Positions 16,066 through 25,239 are shown, numbered from the stretch's first letter. The stretch is DNA of 37,604 nucleotides from Beijerinckiaceae bacterium (GCA_019745195.1 JAIETL010000015.1:1-37604); one strand, 5' to 3'. The notes: generated by a model not told the origin, from the sequence alone. Program-made: numbers and translations.

Positions 16066-16180
16066 AGAGCTAGCACGACGCCCGCATCGCCGGCAGATGC
16101 CAGGACCGGGTGTCTCCAGCCGTCAACCCTCCCGCCGATTGCGATTTACTGCAGCACTACGGTGTGAGACTCTCCAAGTC
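16066..16180. promoter_or_regulatory. Divergent intergenic region between defence operon and integrase module
   Basis: About 115 bases separate the start of the minus-strand two-gene operon from the plus-strand excisionase-like gene. Both promoters must lie here or just inside the genes, so the excisionase-like DNA-binding protein could influence both. No clear promoter hexamers are visible. Confidence 0.4.
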
Positions 16181-16591
16181 ATGGATTCTAAATTCGTTTT
16201 CCACCTGGACCTGTTTGATGCCTCCGAAGGGCTGTCCGATGCGGCGGCTCTCGCCGGCGATCACGGACCTATGGCCCTAGAGACCGCGATCTGGGCTCCG
16301 GAGGTCACCGGCGGGCTCGGCTTCCCCGCGTTCACGGTCCTCGATCTGCGCGGCGCCATCCAGCGTGGCGAGCTTCGACCCGAGCGCCACGGCCATCGAA
16401 TCTTAGTCACGCGTACACAGCTTAAAGAGTGGAGAGACCGTTGCCGCGTCCAATCGAACCCCCTCGCCTCGACATCGACCCAAAGCGGAAAAAATTCTTC
16501 ATCCGCGACCGGCACCCAATCACCAGCAAGCCGGTCAAGCAGCGACTCCAGATCAGCGCTGGAGATGATCGAGCGGCTCAAAAGGCGCTAG
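16181..16591 (+). CDS. Excisionase-like DNA-binding protein
   Basis: 136 residues from ATG 16,181. Residues about 45-85 (FTVLDLRGAIQRGELRPERH, then RILVTRTQLKEWRD) fit the winged-helix excisionase/MerR-like fold in which a short helix-turn-helix is followed by a strand pair and a Leu-x-x-Trp helix. The C-terminal 50 residues are Ser-rich and overlap the integrase gene by about 160 bases in another frame, so the true end of the conserved domain is near 16,450. Position immediately before the recombinase supports a recombination-directionality or regulatory role. Confidence 0.6.
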   Translation: MDSKFVFHLDLFDASEGLSDAAALAGDHGPMALETAIWAPEVTGGLGFPAFTVLDLRGAIQRGELRPERHGHRILVTRTQLKEWRDRCRVQSNPLASTSTQSGKNSSSATGTQSPASRSSSDSRSALEMIERLKRR

Positions 16592-17706
16592 CTCTCTATA
16601 TTCTAGAGCGCGAACGGCTCCTGGCCGAGCGCGATTTCGTGCAGCCCGCGGACGACGACCCGACAACGAGCAATCCCAAGCTCGTCTCAATCGAGCGCTG
16701 CCTAGTCTTCTATGGGCAGAAGATGATGGGAACGTCGAACCAGCAGATCACGGGCTACCACATGGCTCACCTGCTCCGACACTGGGGCGGGAAAACCCTC
16801 GCTCAGATCAAAGGCGCCACGTGCCGGGCTTACTGGCAGGCCCGCCAGCGGGAGGTCTTCATTCCGAAAGGCGCCAAGGCAGGCACACCGACCAGCCTCT
16901 CCACGGCGAGGCGGGAACTCGAAACACTTTCAGCAGCGGTTGGCGTCTGGCACAAGGAATTCAATCTGACGTCGAGGCCTATCGTCACGCTGCCGGACAA
17001 GTCTGACAGCCACCCGGACTGGATGACCGACGCCGAGTATCAGCGTCTCCTGCGCGTCACCCGAGGCGGCCGCATCATCGGCGGTGACCACAAGCGGGGA
17101 TTCGAATGGGACGAGAGCGGCACCCCGCAGCCGCACCTTGAGCGCTTCAACGAGCTGGCCTTTGCGTCGGGTTCGCGGGCCGGGGTGACGCTTGCAATGG
17201 GATGGGAGCGCGATCCAGAAGGCATCCGGGGATACGTCGATCTGGCGACACTCACGATCTACCGTAAGGGCGCGTCCGCGCCGCGCACACGCAAGCGGGG
17301 CGACCCGTGCCGCATCCCAGATAGGCTCGTTCCGATCCTCACGGCATGGAAGGCCGCCGACATGGCCGAGAAGGCCAAGGTCGAGGCAGCGGGCGGCACC
17401 TGGGTCGACCGAATCGTGCGCTACAAGAACGGCTCGATCAAGAGGATCGGCCAGGCCTTCGAGACCGCCGTCGACCATGCCCGGCTACAATACCGCGACA
17501 TCGATGGCGTGGACCGGCTCGCCGACACGACCATGGGCAAGCCTACGCCGCACGTTCTCCGCCACTCCAGAGCGACGCTGCTCCTTCGCGCCGGAGTGCC
17601 TCCGATTGAGGTCGCGGAATTTTTGAGCATGTCGCTCAAGATGCTTTTGGACACCTATGGCCACCACCACACGGAGTATCAGAAAGCCGCAGCGGCGGCG
17701 GCCTAA
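16429..17706 (+). CDS. Tyrosine recombinase / integrase of the island
   Basis: 425 residues from GTG 16,429. The N-terminal part (about 10-60) looks like an arm-binding domain, and about 85-180 a SAM-like core-binding domain. The catalytic domain shows R250 in FASGSRAGVTLAMGW, the HxxR box at H375-R378 in PHVLRHSRATLLLRAG, and nucleophile Y410 in LDTYGHHH. The usual second histidine (LGH) is replaced within FLSMSLK. It ends 146 bases before the tRNA-Val fragment, the classic arrangement of an integrase at its attachment site. Likely catalyses integration and excision of the island at tRNA-Val(GAC). Confidence 0.93.
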   Translation: MERPLPRPIEPPRLDIDPKRKKFFIRDRHPITSKPVKQRLQISAGDDRAAQKALALYILERERLLAERDFVQPADDDPTTSNPKLVSIERCLVFYGQKMMGTSNQQITGYHMAHLLRHWGGKTLAQIKGATCRAYWQARQREVFIPKGAKAGTPTSLSTARRELETLSAAVGVWHKEFNLTSRPIVTLPDKSDSHPDWMTDAEYQRLLRVTRGGRIIGGDHKRGFEWDESGTPQPHLERFNELAFASGSRAGVTLAMGWERDPEGIRGYVDLATLTIYRKGASAPRTRKRGDPCRIPDRLVPILTAWKAADMAEKAKVEAAGGTWVDRIVRYKNGSIKRIGQAFETAVDHARLQYRDIDGVDRLADTTMGKPTPHVLRHSRATLLLRAGVPPIEVAEFLSMSLKMLLDTYGHHHTEYQKAAAAAA

Positions 17707-17790
17707 GGTGGTCCCAAAATGGTCCTGAAACTAGGGTATTTGGTCCTGTTTGGCTATGAATGGCCATGAACAGTGATGAACAATCCGGCC
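17707..17790. repeat. Helically phased short repeats, candidate integrase arm sites
   Basis: GGTCC occurs at 17,710, 17,721 and 17,742 (11 and 21 bases apart; the last two read GGTCCTG). ATGAA occurs at 17,756, 17,766 and 17,776, exactly 10 bases apart. Repeats phased to one DNA turn between an integrase stop codon and the crossover site are what arm-type binding sites look like. Function inferred from position. Confidence 0.45.
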
Positions 17791-17852
17791 TCCAAGGGAT
17801 TGATCCTGCGGGAAAAATACCGGAAGCCATTGGCCTCGTGAAAACTCACGTT

Positions 17853-17902
<50 letters not shown>

Positions 17903-17908
17903 TTTTCG

Positions 17909-17951
17909 AAGGCCCCGGAGCTCTCATGCATGAGCGGCTCCGGGGCCTTTT
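17909..17951 (+). terminator. Intrinsic terminator of tRNA-Val
   Basis: GGCCCCGGAGC (17,911-17,921) pairs perfectly with GCTCCGGGGCC (17,937-17,947), followed by TTTT. A palindromic CTCATGCATGAG fills the loop. It directly follows the tRNA fragment and would originally have ended the tRNA transcript; now it may stop read-through from the island. Confidence 0.85.
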
Positions 17952-17996
17952 CTTTGCGTCTGACCGGGCGCTGAACGGGCGCGACCGGCTTGCCTG

Positions 17997-18410
17997 ATGC
18001 GGAAGGGCGTGGTGACATCGCGCATGTCCAGCGGGAAGAATGCCACGGGCCAGATCGTGCTGATCGTCGAGGATGATGCGATCGCGCGCGCCATCCTGGA
18101 CCAGTATCTGCGGCGCGCCGGCTTCGGCACCGTGCTCGCCGGGAGCGGGGAACAGGCGCTGAACCTGCTGCGCGACCCCTCGCGCGCCATCGACTGGCTT
18201 TACACCGACATCAAGCTGCCCGGGCTGGTCGATGGCTGGGTGGTCGGAGCCGAGTTCCATCTCGGCCATCCGCTGCGCCCGATCGTCTACGCCACCGCCG
18301 ACCAGCGCCACTCCGAGGCCCGGACGGTGCGCAGCCTGTTCATCCAGAAGCCGTTCGACCCTGCCAGGGTCGTCGATTTCTTCCTCGGGCAGATCGCCGC
18401 CGCGGGCTGA
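17997..18410 (+). CDS. Single-domain response regulator
   Basis: 137 residues; ATG 18,024 is an alternative start giving 128. Only a receiver domain is present: acidic pocket VEDD, phosphoacceptor aspartate in LYTDIKLPG, switch residue in YATAD and conserved lysine in FIQKPFDP. No output domain, so it works by protein contact or as a phosphate shuttle/sink. It converges with the large hybrid kinase gene 19 bases downstream, which makes that kinase a plausible partner (inference). Confidence 0.9.
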   Translation: MRKGVVTSRMSSGKNATGQIVLIVEDDAIARAILDQYLRRAGFGTVLAGSGEQALNLLRDPSRAIDWLYTDIKLPGLVDGWVVGAEFHLGHPLRPIVYATADQRHSEARTVRSLFIQKPFDPARVVDFFLGQIAAAG

Positions 18411-18429
18411 AGCGGCGCGGGACGCGCGC

Positions 18430-21400
18430 TCAGGCGGCGCGCAGCCGCGCGATCACCGCAAGCGCATCGCGCCGCGCCGCGCGCACCGCGGCGACAGCCT
18501 CCGTCAGCCCCTCGCCGGAATGGCAGGCGGCCTCCAGCTCGGCGCAGCGGCGCGAGAGGGCCATGAAACCAAGCATGCCGGCAGCCGAGACGACGCCATG
18601 GGCCTCGCCGGCAAGGCTCTGTGGATCGTCCGGCGCCAGCCGCTCCTCGGCGAAACGCCGGGTCAGAAGATCCGACAGCATCGCCAGCATCTCCCCCATC
18701 TGCTCGGGCCCGAGCGTCTCGCGGATGCGTTCATAGGCTTCGCGGTCGAGCGGTGGGGCTTCGGTTTCGGCCGGCCCGTCGCCGGGCCGGACGGCGCGGT
18801 CGATCGCCGCCAGAAGATCGGCCCGCTTGAAGGGCTTGCCGATATGATCGTCCATGCCGGCGGCGCTGAAGGCGGCGACCTGCGCCGGCAGCACATTGGC
18901 GGTCATGGCGATGATCGGGACCGTCCGGGCCGCGTGCTCCAGCGCGCGGATATGCTGCGTCGCCGTGATCCCGTCCATGCCGGGCATCTGGACGTCCATC
19001 AGCACGACGTCGTAGGCGCTTTCCTGCACCGCCATGATCGCATCGGCACCGTCGCCCAGCACGTCGACCTCGTGTCCGGCCGCCTCCAGCACGGCGCAGG
19101 CCAGTCTCTGGTTGATCTCCAGATCCTCGACCAGCAGGATTTTGGCCGGTCTGGCTGCGGCCCTGCGCGCCCCGCCCTCGCCGGCGGAGGCGTCTCCGGC
19201 GACCGCGCGGGCCAGCGGGACGCGGAACCAGAAGGTCGAGCCCTCGGTCGCGGCGCTTTCGACGCCGATCGCGCCGCCCATCAGTTCCACCAAGCGTTTC
19301 GAGATCGCCAGTCCCAGGCCCGTGCCGCCGAATTCGCGGCGGATCGAGCCATCGACCTGGGAGAAGCGCTGGAACAGCCGCGACTGGCGCTCGGGCGGAA
19401 TGCCGATCCCGGTATCGCTGACCGCGAAGGTCAGTTCCGCCTGCCCATCCGCGCCCTCCTCCGCGCCGATCGTCAGCGCGATATGGCCGTGCGGCGTAAA
19501 CTTGACGGCGTTGTTCAGCAGATTGAGCAGGATCTGGCGCAGCCGGTCCTGATCGCCGACGAGGTCGCGCGGCACATCGGCGCCCACGTCGACCCGGATC
19601 GGCAGGCCCTTGGCCGTGGCAAGGCCCCGGACGATCGAGACGGCATTGTCGACCAGGCTGTCGAGCGAGAAGGGGCGCGGGTCCAGTTCGATGCCACCGG
19701 CCTCGATCTGCGAGAAGTCGAGGATATCGTCGACAACCGTCAGGAGCGCGGCGCCCGAACTCTGAATCCGCTGCGCCTGCAGCGCCTGCTCCTCGCCAAG
19801 GCCGCCGCTCTCGATCATCAGGTCGGTGTAGCCGATGATGCTGTGAAGCGGCGTCCTGATCTCGTGCGACATCGAAGCGAGGAAATCCGACTTGGCCTGG
19901 CTTGCCTGCTCGGCCTGCTGGCGCGCCGTCTCGGCTGCGGCGCTGGCCTGCTCGAGGGCCTGCGCCTGCCTCTGCCGTTCCGCCACATCGCGAAAGGTCG
20001 CCACGACGCTGGGTTGGCCAGGCTCGGCATTGGGTATCCGTCGGAAGACGCCTTCGACCGCGACCCATCCTTCGGTCTTGTGGCGCGCGCGATAGACCAG
20101 CGAGACCTGATCCTCGCCATGCAGCAGACGCGCCGTCGTCTCCTTGAGGCGCTGCAGATCGTCCGGGTGAACATAATCGCGCAGCCTCATCGCAATCAGC
20201 TCGTCCGGCGTGAAGCCGAGCAGGCGCATGGAGGCGGGCGAGACATAGGAGCGCCTGCCGTCGTCATGGCCGAGTATGATCAGTTCGCTGGTGTTTTCCG
20301 CCAGCATGCGGTAGCGCGCCTCGCTCTCGCGCATGGCGACCTCGGCGGCGCGCATGGCGGTGACGTCGGTGTAGGTGCGCACCACGCCGGCGCCATCGGG
20401 CAGCGGCACGGTGCGGATTTCCAGCATGACGCCGTTGGGCCGCCGCCGCTCATAGATGCCGGTGGTCGGGAGGCTAGCCTGGTTGCGCACATGCGCGTGC
20501 AGGGCCGGATCGATGCCGGCGAATTCGCCGGCGGCGTAGAGATGGTCGATCAGTTCGGGAAAGCTCGGCCGTGTCGCCATGAGAGCGGCCGGCAAATCCA
20601 TCAGTTCGGCGCAGCGCCGGTTGGCGACCTTGATCTCGCCCTGCGGCGTGATCAGCGCCAGACCCTGGTCCATATTGTCGAGCGTGACCTCGAGCAGCGC
20701 CGATTTCTCGACCAGCGCCCGCTCGGTCTGCCTGATCTCCGTCACGTCCATGACCGTGCCGAACAGCGCCGTCACCACCCCTTCGGCGTTCTGCTCGCAC
20801 AGGCCCCGCGAGATCACCTCGCGGCACGAGCCGTCCGGACGCAGGATGCGCAGGGAGAATTCATAGCCGCGCCCGGACGCGATCGCCTCGCTTACGCTGC
20901 GCAGGACCTCGGCCCGATCCTCTGGATGGTAGAGATCGATGGCGCTGGCGGCGTCCGGAACGAAGGACTCCGGATCGAGACCATGCATCCGATAGACCTC
21001 GCGCGACCAGGTCAGTCGGTTCGTGGCTAGGTCCAGCCGCCAGTGCCCGACATGGGCGATCTGCTCGGCCAGCAGCAGCATGCGGTTGGCCTCGCGCGCC
21101 TCGGCCTCGGCGCGTTTCAGATGGGTGATATCGCGCGTCGATACGAAGATGCGGTCGATCGCGCCCGTGGCGTTGCGCAGCGGCACCTGGACGATCTCCC
21201 AGGTCCGAACGCCGCGGTCGCGGACAAGGCTTGATTCGAAACGCTCCGGGACGCCGTTGGCCGCGCAGCGCCGCAAATCCGCTTCGACCTTGGCGGCTTC
21301 CGCCGCCGGCAGAACGTCTTCGAGGAGGCGACCCTCGGCTTCCTCGACCGGGACATGGATGATGCTTGCTGCGGCCGGGTTATAGGTTTCGATCACAAAG

Positions 21401-22473
21401 CGGCCACGGGCATCGACGCGATTGATGAAATGCCCGTCCGTCGCATTGTCGAAGACGGCGCGGAACAGGGCCTCGCTGCGGTCGATCTTGCCGAGCGAAC
21501 GGGCGAGCGCCGCACCCAGCAACCCGACCAGCAACAGGGTGACGGCCGCCCCGGCGGACAGGATACCCATGTTGCGCCGCCAGGGCGCGAGCGCCTCGGC
21601 CTTCGACAGACCGACAAGAACCGACAGGCCCGTGCTCTCGTTGCGGCGGTGGGCGACGATGCGCGGCGCCCCGTCATTGGGTGAATCCGCGAGGAACACG
21701 CCACTCTGCTTCGTCCTGAGCCGTTCGGCCAGATCGGCCGGCACGGGGATACCCACCGAGGCGTCGAGCCATGGCCGCCGCACCAACCGGAGGCCATTTG
21801 CGGAGATCAGCCCGATCGCGCCGTCTTCGCCGATGCTCATGCCCTCGTAGAACTGCCGGAAATACTCCGGCGCCACGGCGGCCACCGCAATGCCTCCGAA
21901 CGAGCCGTCGGCGCGCGAAATCCGGCGACTGGCGATGATGGTCCACTGCCCGTTGACGCGATTGCGGATCGTCGCGCCGATAAAGAGGCCGGCGTCGGCG
22001 CGTTCGCGGTGGACCATGAAATAGTCGCGGTCGCCGGATCCGGGAGCCTCGCGAGGGGTCGGACTCGCCGAATCATGGGCGATCCGCCCGTCCTCGCCCA
22101 GAATGACGATGCTACGGATCTGCGGAGAGGCTTCGGCAAGATCGCGGAGCAGGACATGCACCGGCGCAACCTCGCCGACGCCAAGCGCCTCGGCCTCGAT
22201 CCGGTTCTGGGCGATGCGCAGCGTGAGATCGATCGCCTCGAAGGTGCGCGCGGCATGCTGCTCCAGCGCCAGCGCCAGGTTCTCGGCCGCGGTCTCGGTC
22301 TGCCGGATGACGGTCCCGTGGCTCTGCCAGGCGACGATCACGGCCAGCGCCAGCAGCGCCGACGTGACGAACGCCACCAGCGTGCCGAGCCGGGCCATGG
22401 CCGAGCGACGCGCCGCCGCAGCGCCCTGGCCGCCTGACACAATTGGCCCGATGCCAGTCATGGACCGCCCCAT
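18430..22473 (-). CDS. Hybrid sensor histidine kinase with Cache, multiple PAS, receiver and Hpt domains
   Basis: 1,347 residues. Order: membrane helix about 28-50; extracytoplasmic dCache-type sensor about 55-300 (contains DRDYFMVHRERADAGLFIG); membrane helix about 305-328; four PAS domains about 335-455, 465-585, 590-705 and 715-830; coiled linker; HisKA with H870 in MSHEIRTPLH; HATPase with NNAVKF, DTGIGIP and GGTGLGLAI; receiver with D1160 in LMDVQMPGMDG; Hpt with H1292 in EAHGVVSAAGM. The phosphate can thus run His-Asp-His within one chain and pass to a separate regulator. The architecture resembles BarA/ArcB-type phosphorelays, with more PAS units. Signal unknown. Convergent with a single-domain response regulator. 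Confidence 0.93.
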   Translation of the reverse strand: MGRSMTGIGPIVSGGQGAAAARRSAMARLGTLVAFVTSALLALAVIVAWQSHGTVIRQTETAAENLALALEQHAARTFEAIDLTLRIAQNRIEAEALGVGEVAPVHVLLRDLAEASPQIRSIVILGEDGRIAHDSASPTPREAPGSGDRDYFMVHRERADAGLFIGATIRNRVNGQWTIIASRRISRADGSFGGIAVAAVAPEYFRQFYEGMSIGEDGAIGLISANGLRLVRRPWLDASVGIPVPADLAERLRTKQSGVFLADSPNDGAPRIVAHRRNESTGLSVLVGLSKAEALAPWRRNMGILSAGAAVTLLLVGLLGAALARSLGKIDRSEALFRAVFDNATDGHFINRVDARGRFVIETYNPAAASIIHVPVEEAEGRLLEDVLPAAEAAKVEADLRRCAANGVPERFESSLVRDRGVRTWEIVQVPLRNATGAIDRIFVSTRDITHLKRAEAEAREANRMLLLAEQIAHVGHWRLDLATNRLTWSREVYRMHGLDPESFVPDAASAIDLYHPEDRAEVLRSVSEAIASGRGYEFSLRILRPDGSCREVISRGLCEQNAEGVVTALFGTVMDVTEIRQTERALVEKSALLEVTLDNMDQGLALITPQGEIKVANRRCAELMDLPAALMATRPSFPELIDHLYAAGEFAGIDPALHAHVRNQASLPTTGIYERRRPNGVMLEIRTVPLPDGAGVVRTYTDVTAMRAAEVAMRESEARYRMLAENTSELIILGHDDGRRSYVSPASMRLLGFTPDELIAMRLRDYVHPDDLQRLKETTARLLHGEDQVSLVYRARHKTEGWVAVEGVFRRIPNAEPGQPSVVATFRDVAERQRQAQALEQASAAAETARQQAEQASQAKSDFLASMSHEIRTPLHSIIGYTDLMIESGGLGEEQALQAQRIQSSGAALLTVVDDILDFSQIEAGGIELDPRPFSLDSLVDNAVSIVRGLATAKGLPIRVDVGADVPRDLVGDQDRLRQILLNLLNNAVKFTPHGHIALTIGAEEGADGQAELTFAVSDTGIGIPPERQSRLFQRFSQVDGSIRREFGGTGLGLAISKRLVELMGGAIGVESAATEGSTFWFRVPLARAVAGDASAGEGGARRAAARPAKILLVEDLEINQRLACAVLEAAGHEVDVLGDGADAIMAVQESAYDVVLMDVQMPGMDGITATQHIRALEHAARTVPIIAMTANVLPAQVAAFSAAGMDDHIGKPFKRADLLAAIDRAVRPGDGPAETEAPPLDREAYERIRETLGPEQMGEMLAMLSDLLTRRFAEERLAPDDPQSLAGEAHGVVSAAGMLGFMALSRRCAELEAACHSGEGLTEAVAAVRAARRDALAVIARLRAA

Positions 22474-22654
22474 ATCCCAAGGGCCGCGATCCGACCTGAT
22501 TCGGGCGGCGCCTCAACGCGACAATGCCATGGAGGGCGGTTGTCCGGCCCGGCCCCGCCATTCCGGATAGGCCGAAATGAACAGAAAAATGCGGCCGAAG
22601 GACGAGAAATAGGCCGACCTGCAACCTGCACGATGCCAACCCAAGCGGCATGCA

Positions 22655-22686
22655 ACAAAAAACGGGCCGCTCGTGCGAGCGGCCCG
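22655..22686 (-). terminator. Intrinsic terminator of glycine-zipper lipoprotein gene
   Basis: On the minus strand CGGGCCGCTCG pairs with CGAGCGGCCCG (11 bp, tiny loop) and is followed by TTTTTTG. It begins 35 bases after the stop of the lipoprotein gene. Confidence 0.8.
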
Positions 22687-22720
22687 GTCGAACCAGAAGC
22701 AGTTCTGCGGCCTTGGCCGC

Positions 22721-22930
22721 TCAGCGCGTGGCGCGGCGCGTCTCGCGCACGACGCCGGGCGCCGTGATCGCGCCTGCCGCTCCGCCGACGACGGCGCCGA
22801 CTGGCCCCGCGACCACCGCGCCGGTCCCGGCGCCGACGGCCGCGCCGCCGATGCGCTGCTCGGTGGTGTTGCCGCAGGCGCCCAGAGCCAGCGCCGATGC
22901 CGCGAGAAGGCCGAATGTGACGAGTTTCAT
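22721..22930 (-). CDS. Small glycine-zipper lipoprotein
   Basis: 69 residues from ATG 22,930. A lipoprotein signal peptide ends in the lipobox LGAC (ALALGACGN), followed by a Gly/Ala/Val zipper (GGAAVGAGTGAVVAGPVGAV) and a basic tail. Such osmotically inducible-type (OsmB/YMGG-like) proteins are anchored in the outer or inner membrane; their function is poorly defined. An intrinsic terminator follows. Upstream in-frame codons reach 23,107 but look non-coding. Confidence 0.75.
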   Translation of the reverse strand: MKLVTFGLLAASALALGACGNTTEQRIGGAAVGAGTGAVVAGPVGAVVGGAAGAITAPGVVRETRRATR

Positions 22931-23280
22931 TGTGCTATCCCCAATCGAGTTGATAGCGGCACAACGCCCCGATGCACGCGAGGTTCCCTTCCGACGCCGG
23001 CCCGCGCTTCGCCGCATCGGGTGTCGCCTGGCCGCACCGGACATGGCCTTCATCCGCATCGCAGCCCTGCGCATACGCTGCCGAAATCCGGCATCCGCAC
23101 CTCGCATCGTCAGGCGTTATCAACTCTGGCTCTTGCGATCCGCGCCAAAATCCGTATACAGCCGGCATCGCACCGACCGCACCATTCGCGTGGGCGATGA
23201 GGGCTGGTTTCCGGCCCGCATCGCAGCGGACACGTTTTTCGACCGATTCGCGTAAGCGCGGGTCGATGGAGTTGACGACC
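22931..23280. other. Divergent intergenic region upstream of rpmJ
   Basis: 350 bases between the lipoprotein and bL36 genes. The AT-richer patch near 23,130-23,160 is the likeliest promoter zone for one or both genes. Frames on both strands here are arginine-rich shadows. No gene supported. Confidence 0.4.
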
Positions 23281-23406
23281 ATGAAGATCCGCAATTCGCT
23301 GAAGTCGCTGCGCGCGCGCCATCGCGACAACCAGCTCGTGCGCCGCAAGGGCCGCGTCTACATCATCAACAAGGTCCAGAAGCGCTTCAAGGCGCGCCAG
23401 GGCTGA
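23281..23406 (+). CDS. rpmJ: Ribosomal protein bL36
   Basis: 41 residues beginning [20 protein letters not shown] and ending [14 protein letters not shown]. This is the alphaproteobacterial bL36 form without the zinc-binding cysteines (C-minus paralogue type), located in the large ribosomal subunit. It stands alone, away from the main ribosomal operons, as usual in Hyphomicrobiales. Confidence 0.95.
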   Translation: MKIRNSLKSLRARHRDNQLVRRKGRVYIINKVQKRFKARQG

Positions 23407-23412
23407 GATGTG

Positions 23413-23437
23413 TGTGCGATCCGCAGCGGATCGCACA
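23413..23437 (+). terminator. Hairpin after rpmJ
   Basis: TGTGCGATCCG pairs perfectly with CGGATCGCACA around loop CAG, six bases after the rpmJ stop. No T-run follows, so its strength as an intrinsic terminator is uncertain. Confidence 0.55.
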
Positions 23438-23555
23438 GGATCGGCCGGGTCTTGCCTGCGAGGCGGGGCGCTTTAGGGCGCGCCCGCCCTTTGCGTTGTG
23501 CGGCTCGCCTTGCCGTGAATTGACGCCGGCCCGCGCCGCATGACACTCTCGCGTC

Positions 23556-24206
23556 ATGATGATCGCTCGCTTGATTTCCCGACTCGTCGCGCTCGCTCTG
23601 GCGGCTGCCGCGATCCACGGTCCGGCGCTCGCGCAGAACGCCGCGCCGCAACGCCCAGGCGCCGTTGCTCCCGCCGACAAGGACGACAATCCCGCAGCCC
23701 CGGCCCCGGCCTCGCCGCGCTCGCCTGCCGCCACGCTTGACCGGCTGTTCGAACGCCTTGCCGCCGCCAAGAGCGCCGAAGAAGCGAAGGGCATCGCCAA
23801 CCTGATCCAGCGCCGCTGGGCCCGCTCCGGCTCCGACACCGCCGATCTGCTGATGACCCGCGCCCAGACGGCGTTGCGCCAGAAGCAGACCGAGATCGCC
23901 ATCGAACTGCTCGACCGCGTCATCAGCCTCGAGCCCGACTGGGCCGAGGGCTGGAACCAGCGCGCCAGCGCGCTCTTCGTCGCGGGAGACCCGATCCGCT
24001 CCATGCTCGATATCGGCGAGGCGCTGAAGCGCGAGCCTCGCCATTACGGCGCGATGATGGGACTGGGCACGATCCTGCGCCAGCAGGGCGACGACAAGCG
24101 CGCCATGGTCGCCTATCGCCGCGCGCTCGAGATCTATCCCCAGATGGAAGCGATCAAGAACGCGGTCGATTCCCTCAAGATCGAGGTCGACGGGCGCGAC
24201 GCCTGA
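23556..24206 (+). CDS. Secreted/periplasmic TPR protein
   Basis: 216 residues with a Sec signal peptide (about 1-26, ending PALAQ) and a Pro/Ala-rich linker (30-57). From about 58 the protein is helical with tetratricopeptide repeats: IELLDRVISLEPDWAEGWNQ, then a second unit DIGEALKREPRHYGAMMGLG and a third MVAYRRALEIYPQMEAIKNA. TPRs mediate protein contacts; partner and role unknown. Thirteen bases of Ala/Gly codon-rich leader precede ATG 23,556; an internal ATG at 23,559 is equally possible. Confidence 0.85.
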   Translation: MMIARLISRLVALALAAAAIHGPALAQNAAPQRPGAVAPADKDDNPAAPAPASPRSPAATLDRLFERLAAAKSAEEAKGIANLIQRRWARSGSDTADLLMTRAQTALRQKQTEIAIELLDRVISLEPDWAEGWNQRASALFVAGDPIRSMLDIGEALKREPRHYGAMMGLGTILRQQGDDKRAMVAYRRALEIYPQMEAIKNAVDSLKIEVDGRDA

Positions 24207-24246
24207 GCGGGTCGCTTGGTCCATGATCTGACCATTGGCGAAACCG

Positions 24247-25239
24247 ATGCCGCCGGGCCTGCGTAGGCAGTCGATGCTGCCTCGCATCCTGCTCGTTCTC
24301 GCCCTCCTTGCCGCCACGGGTCTGATCCTCCGCAGCGAATGGATTGCCGCGGAAGTCGCGCGCGCCCATCCGCCCAAGGGAACATTCCTCGATGTGCCCG
24401 GAGGCCGGCTGCATTATCGCGAGCGCGCGCCGATCGGCGACAATCGCGGCACCGTCGTGCTGGTCCATGGCGCATCGTCGAACCATGCCGATCTGCTGGC
24501 GACGCTGGGCCCCGAACTCTCGCGCTACCGTCTCATCGCGCTCGACCGGCCGGGCCATGGCTGGAGCGACCGGCCAAACGGTTCGGCCATGGCCGATCCC
24601 GGCCGGCAGGCGGCAGTGCTGATGCAGGCGCTCGACAGGATTGCGCCCGAAGGCTTCGTGCTGGTGGCGCATTCGCTGGCGGGCGCGCTCGCCACCAGGA
24701 TCGCGCTCGACCGGCCCGACCGGCTGCGCGGCCTCGTCCTGCTCGGCGGCGTGACCCACCCCTGGCCCGGCGGCATCGCCTGGTACCACCATATCGCCGT
24801 GCTTCCGGTAATCGGCCCGCTGTTCACCCGGCTGGTCGCGCTGCCGGTTGCGAATATTCAGCTCGATGCGGGAGCGAAAAGCGTCTTCGCCCCGCGCGAT
24901 GCGACGCCCGGCTACGTCGAGACGGCTGAGATCAGGCTGCTGTTGCGCCCCGCGACCTTCCGGGCGAACTCGGAGGACATCGCGGCGACGCATGCCTTCG
25001 TGACGGCGCAGGCGCCGCGCTATCGCGACCTCAAGGTTCCGGTGATCGCGATCACCGGCGACAGCGACAGCATCGTCTCGCCGACGATCCATTCGGCGAC
25101 GATCGCCCGGCAGGCGCCGCAGGGCCGCTTCGTGGTCCTGCCCAGCGTCGGGCATATGCCCCATCACGCAGCGCCCGAAATCGTGGTGCAGGCGATCGAC
25201 GAACTCGCCGCGCCGCGCTCGGGTCTCGCCAGCCTTTAG
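24247..25239 (+). CDS. Alpha/beta hydrolase, membrane-anchored or secreted
   Basis: About 330 residues (ATG 24,247; TTG 24,235 is an alternative). The N-terminus has one hydrophobic segment, MLPRILLVLALLAATGLIL, acting as anchor or signal. The fold is seen in VVLVHGASSNHADLL (oxyanion HG), LDRPGHGWSD, the nucleophile elbow VLVAHSLAGA (AHSLA in place of GxSxG), the acid in TGDSDSIV and the catalytic histidine in SVGHMPHH. Substrate cannot be told; non-peroxidase hydrolases with this cap are often esterases. It follows the TPR gene by 40 bases and may be cotranscribed. Confidence 0.85.
   Translation: MPPGLRRQSMLPRILLVLALLAATGLILRSEWIAAEVARAHPPKGTFLDVPGGRLHYRERAPIGDNRGTVVLVHGASSNHADLLATLGPELSRYRLIALDRPGHGWSDRPNGSAMADPGRQAAVLMQALDRIAPEGFVLVAHSLAGALATRIALDRPDRLRGLVLLGGVTHPWPGGIAWYHHIAVLPVIGPLFTRLVALPVANIQLDAGAKSVFAPRDATPGYVETAEIRLLLRPATFRANSEDIAATHAFVTAQAPRYRDLKVPVIAITGDSDSIVSPTIHSATIARQAPQGRFVVLPSVGHMPHHAAPEIVVQAIDELAAPRSGLASL

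Noticed and set aside
1..17852. CRISPR array, insertion sequences, conjugation genes
   Set aside because: Looked for direct-repeat arrays, transposases and conjugation genes in the island part; none seen.
18232..21030. 932-codon plus-strand frame
   Set aside because: Antisense shadow of the hybrid kinase gene, Arg/Gly/His-rich, no family features; caused by high third-position GC.
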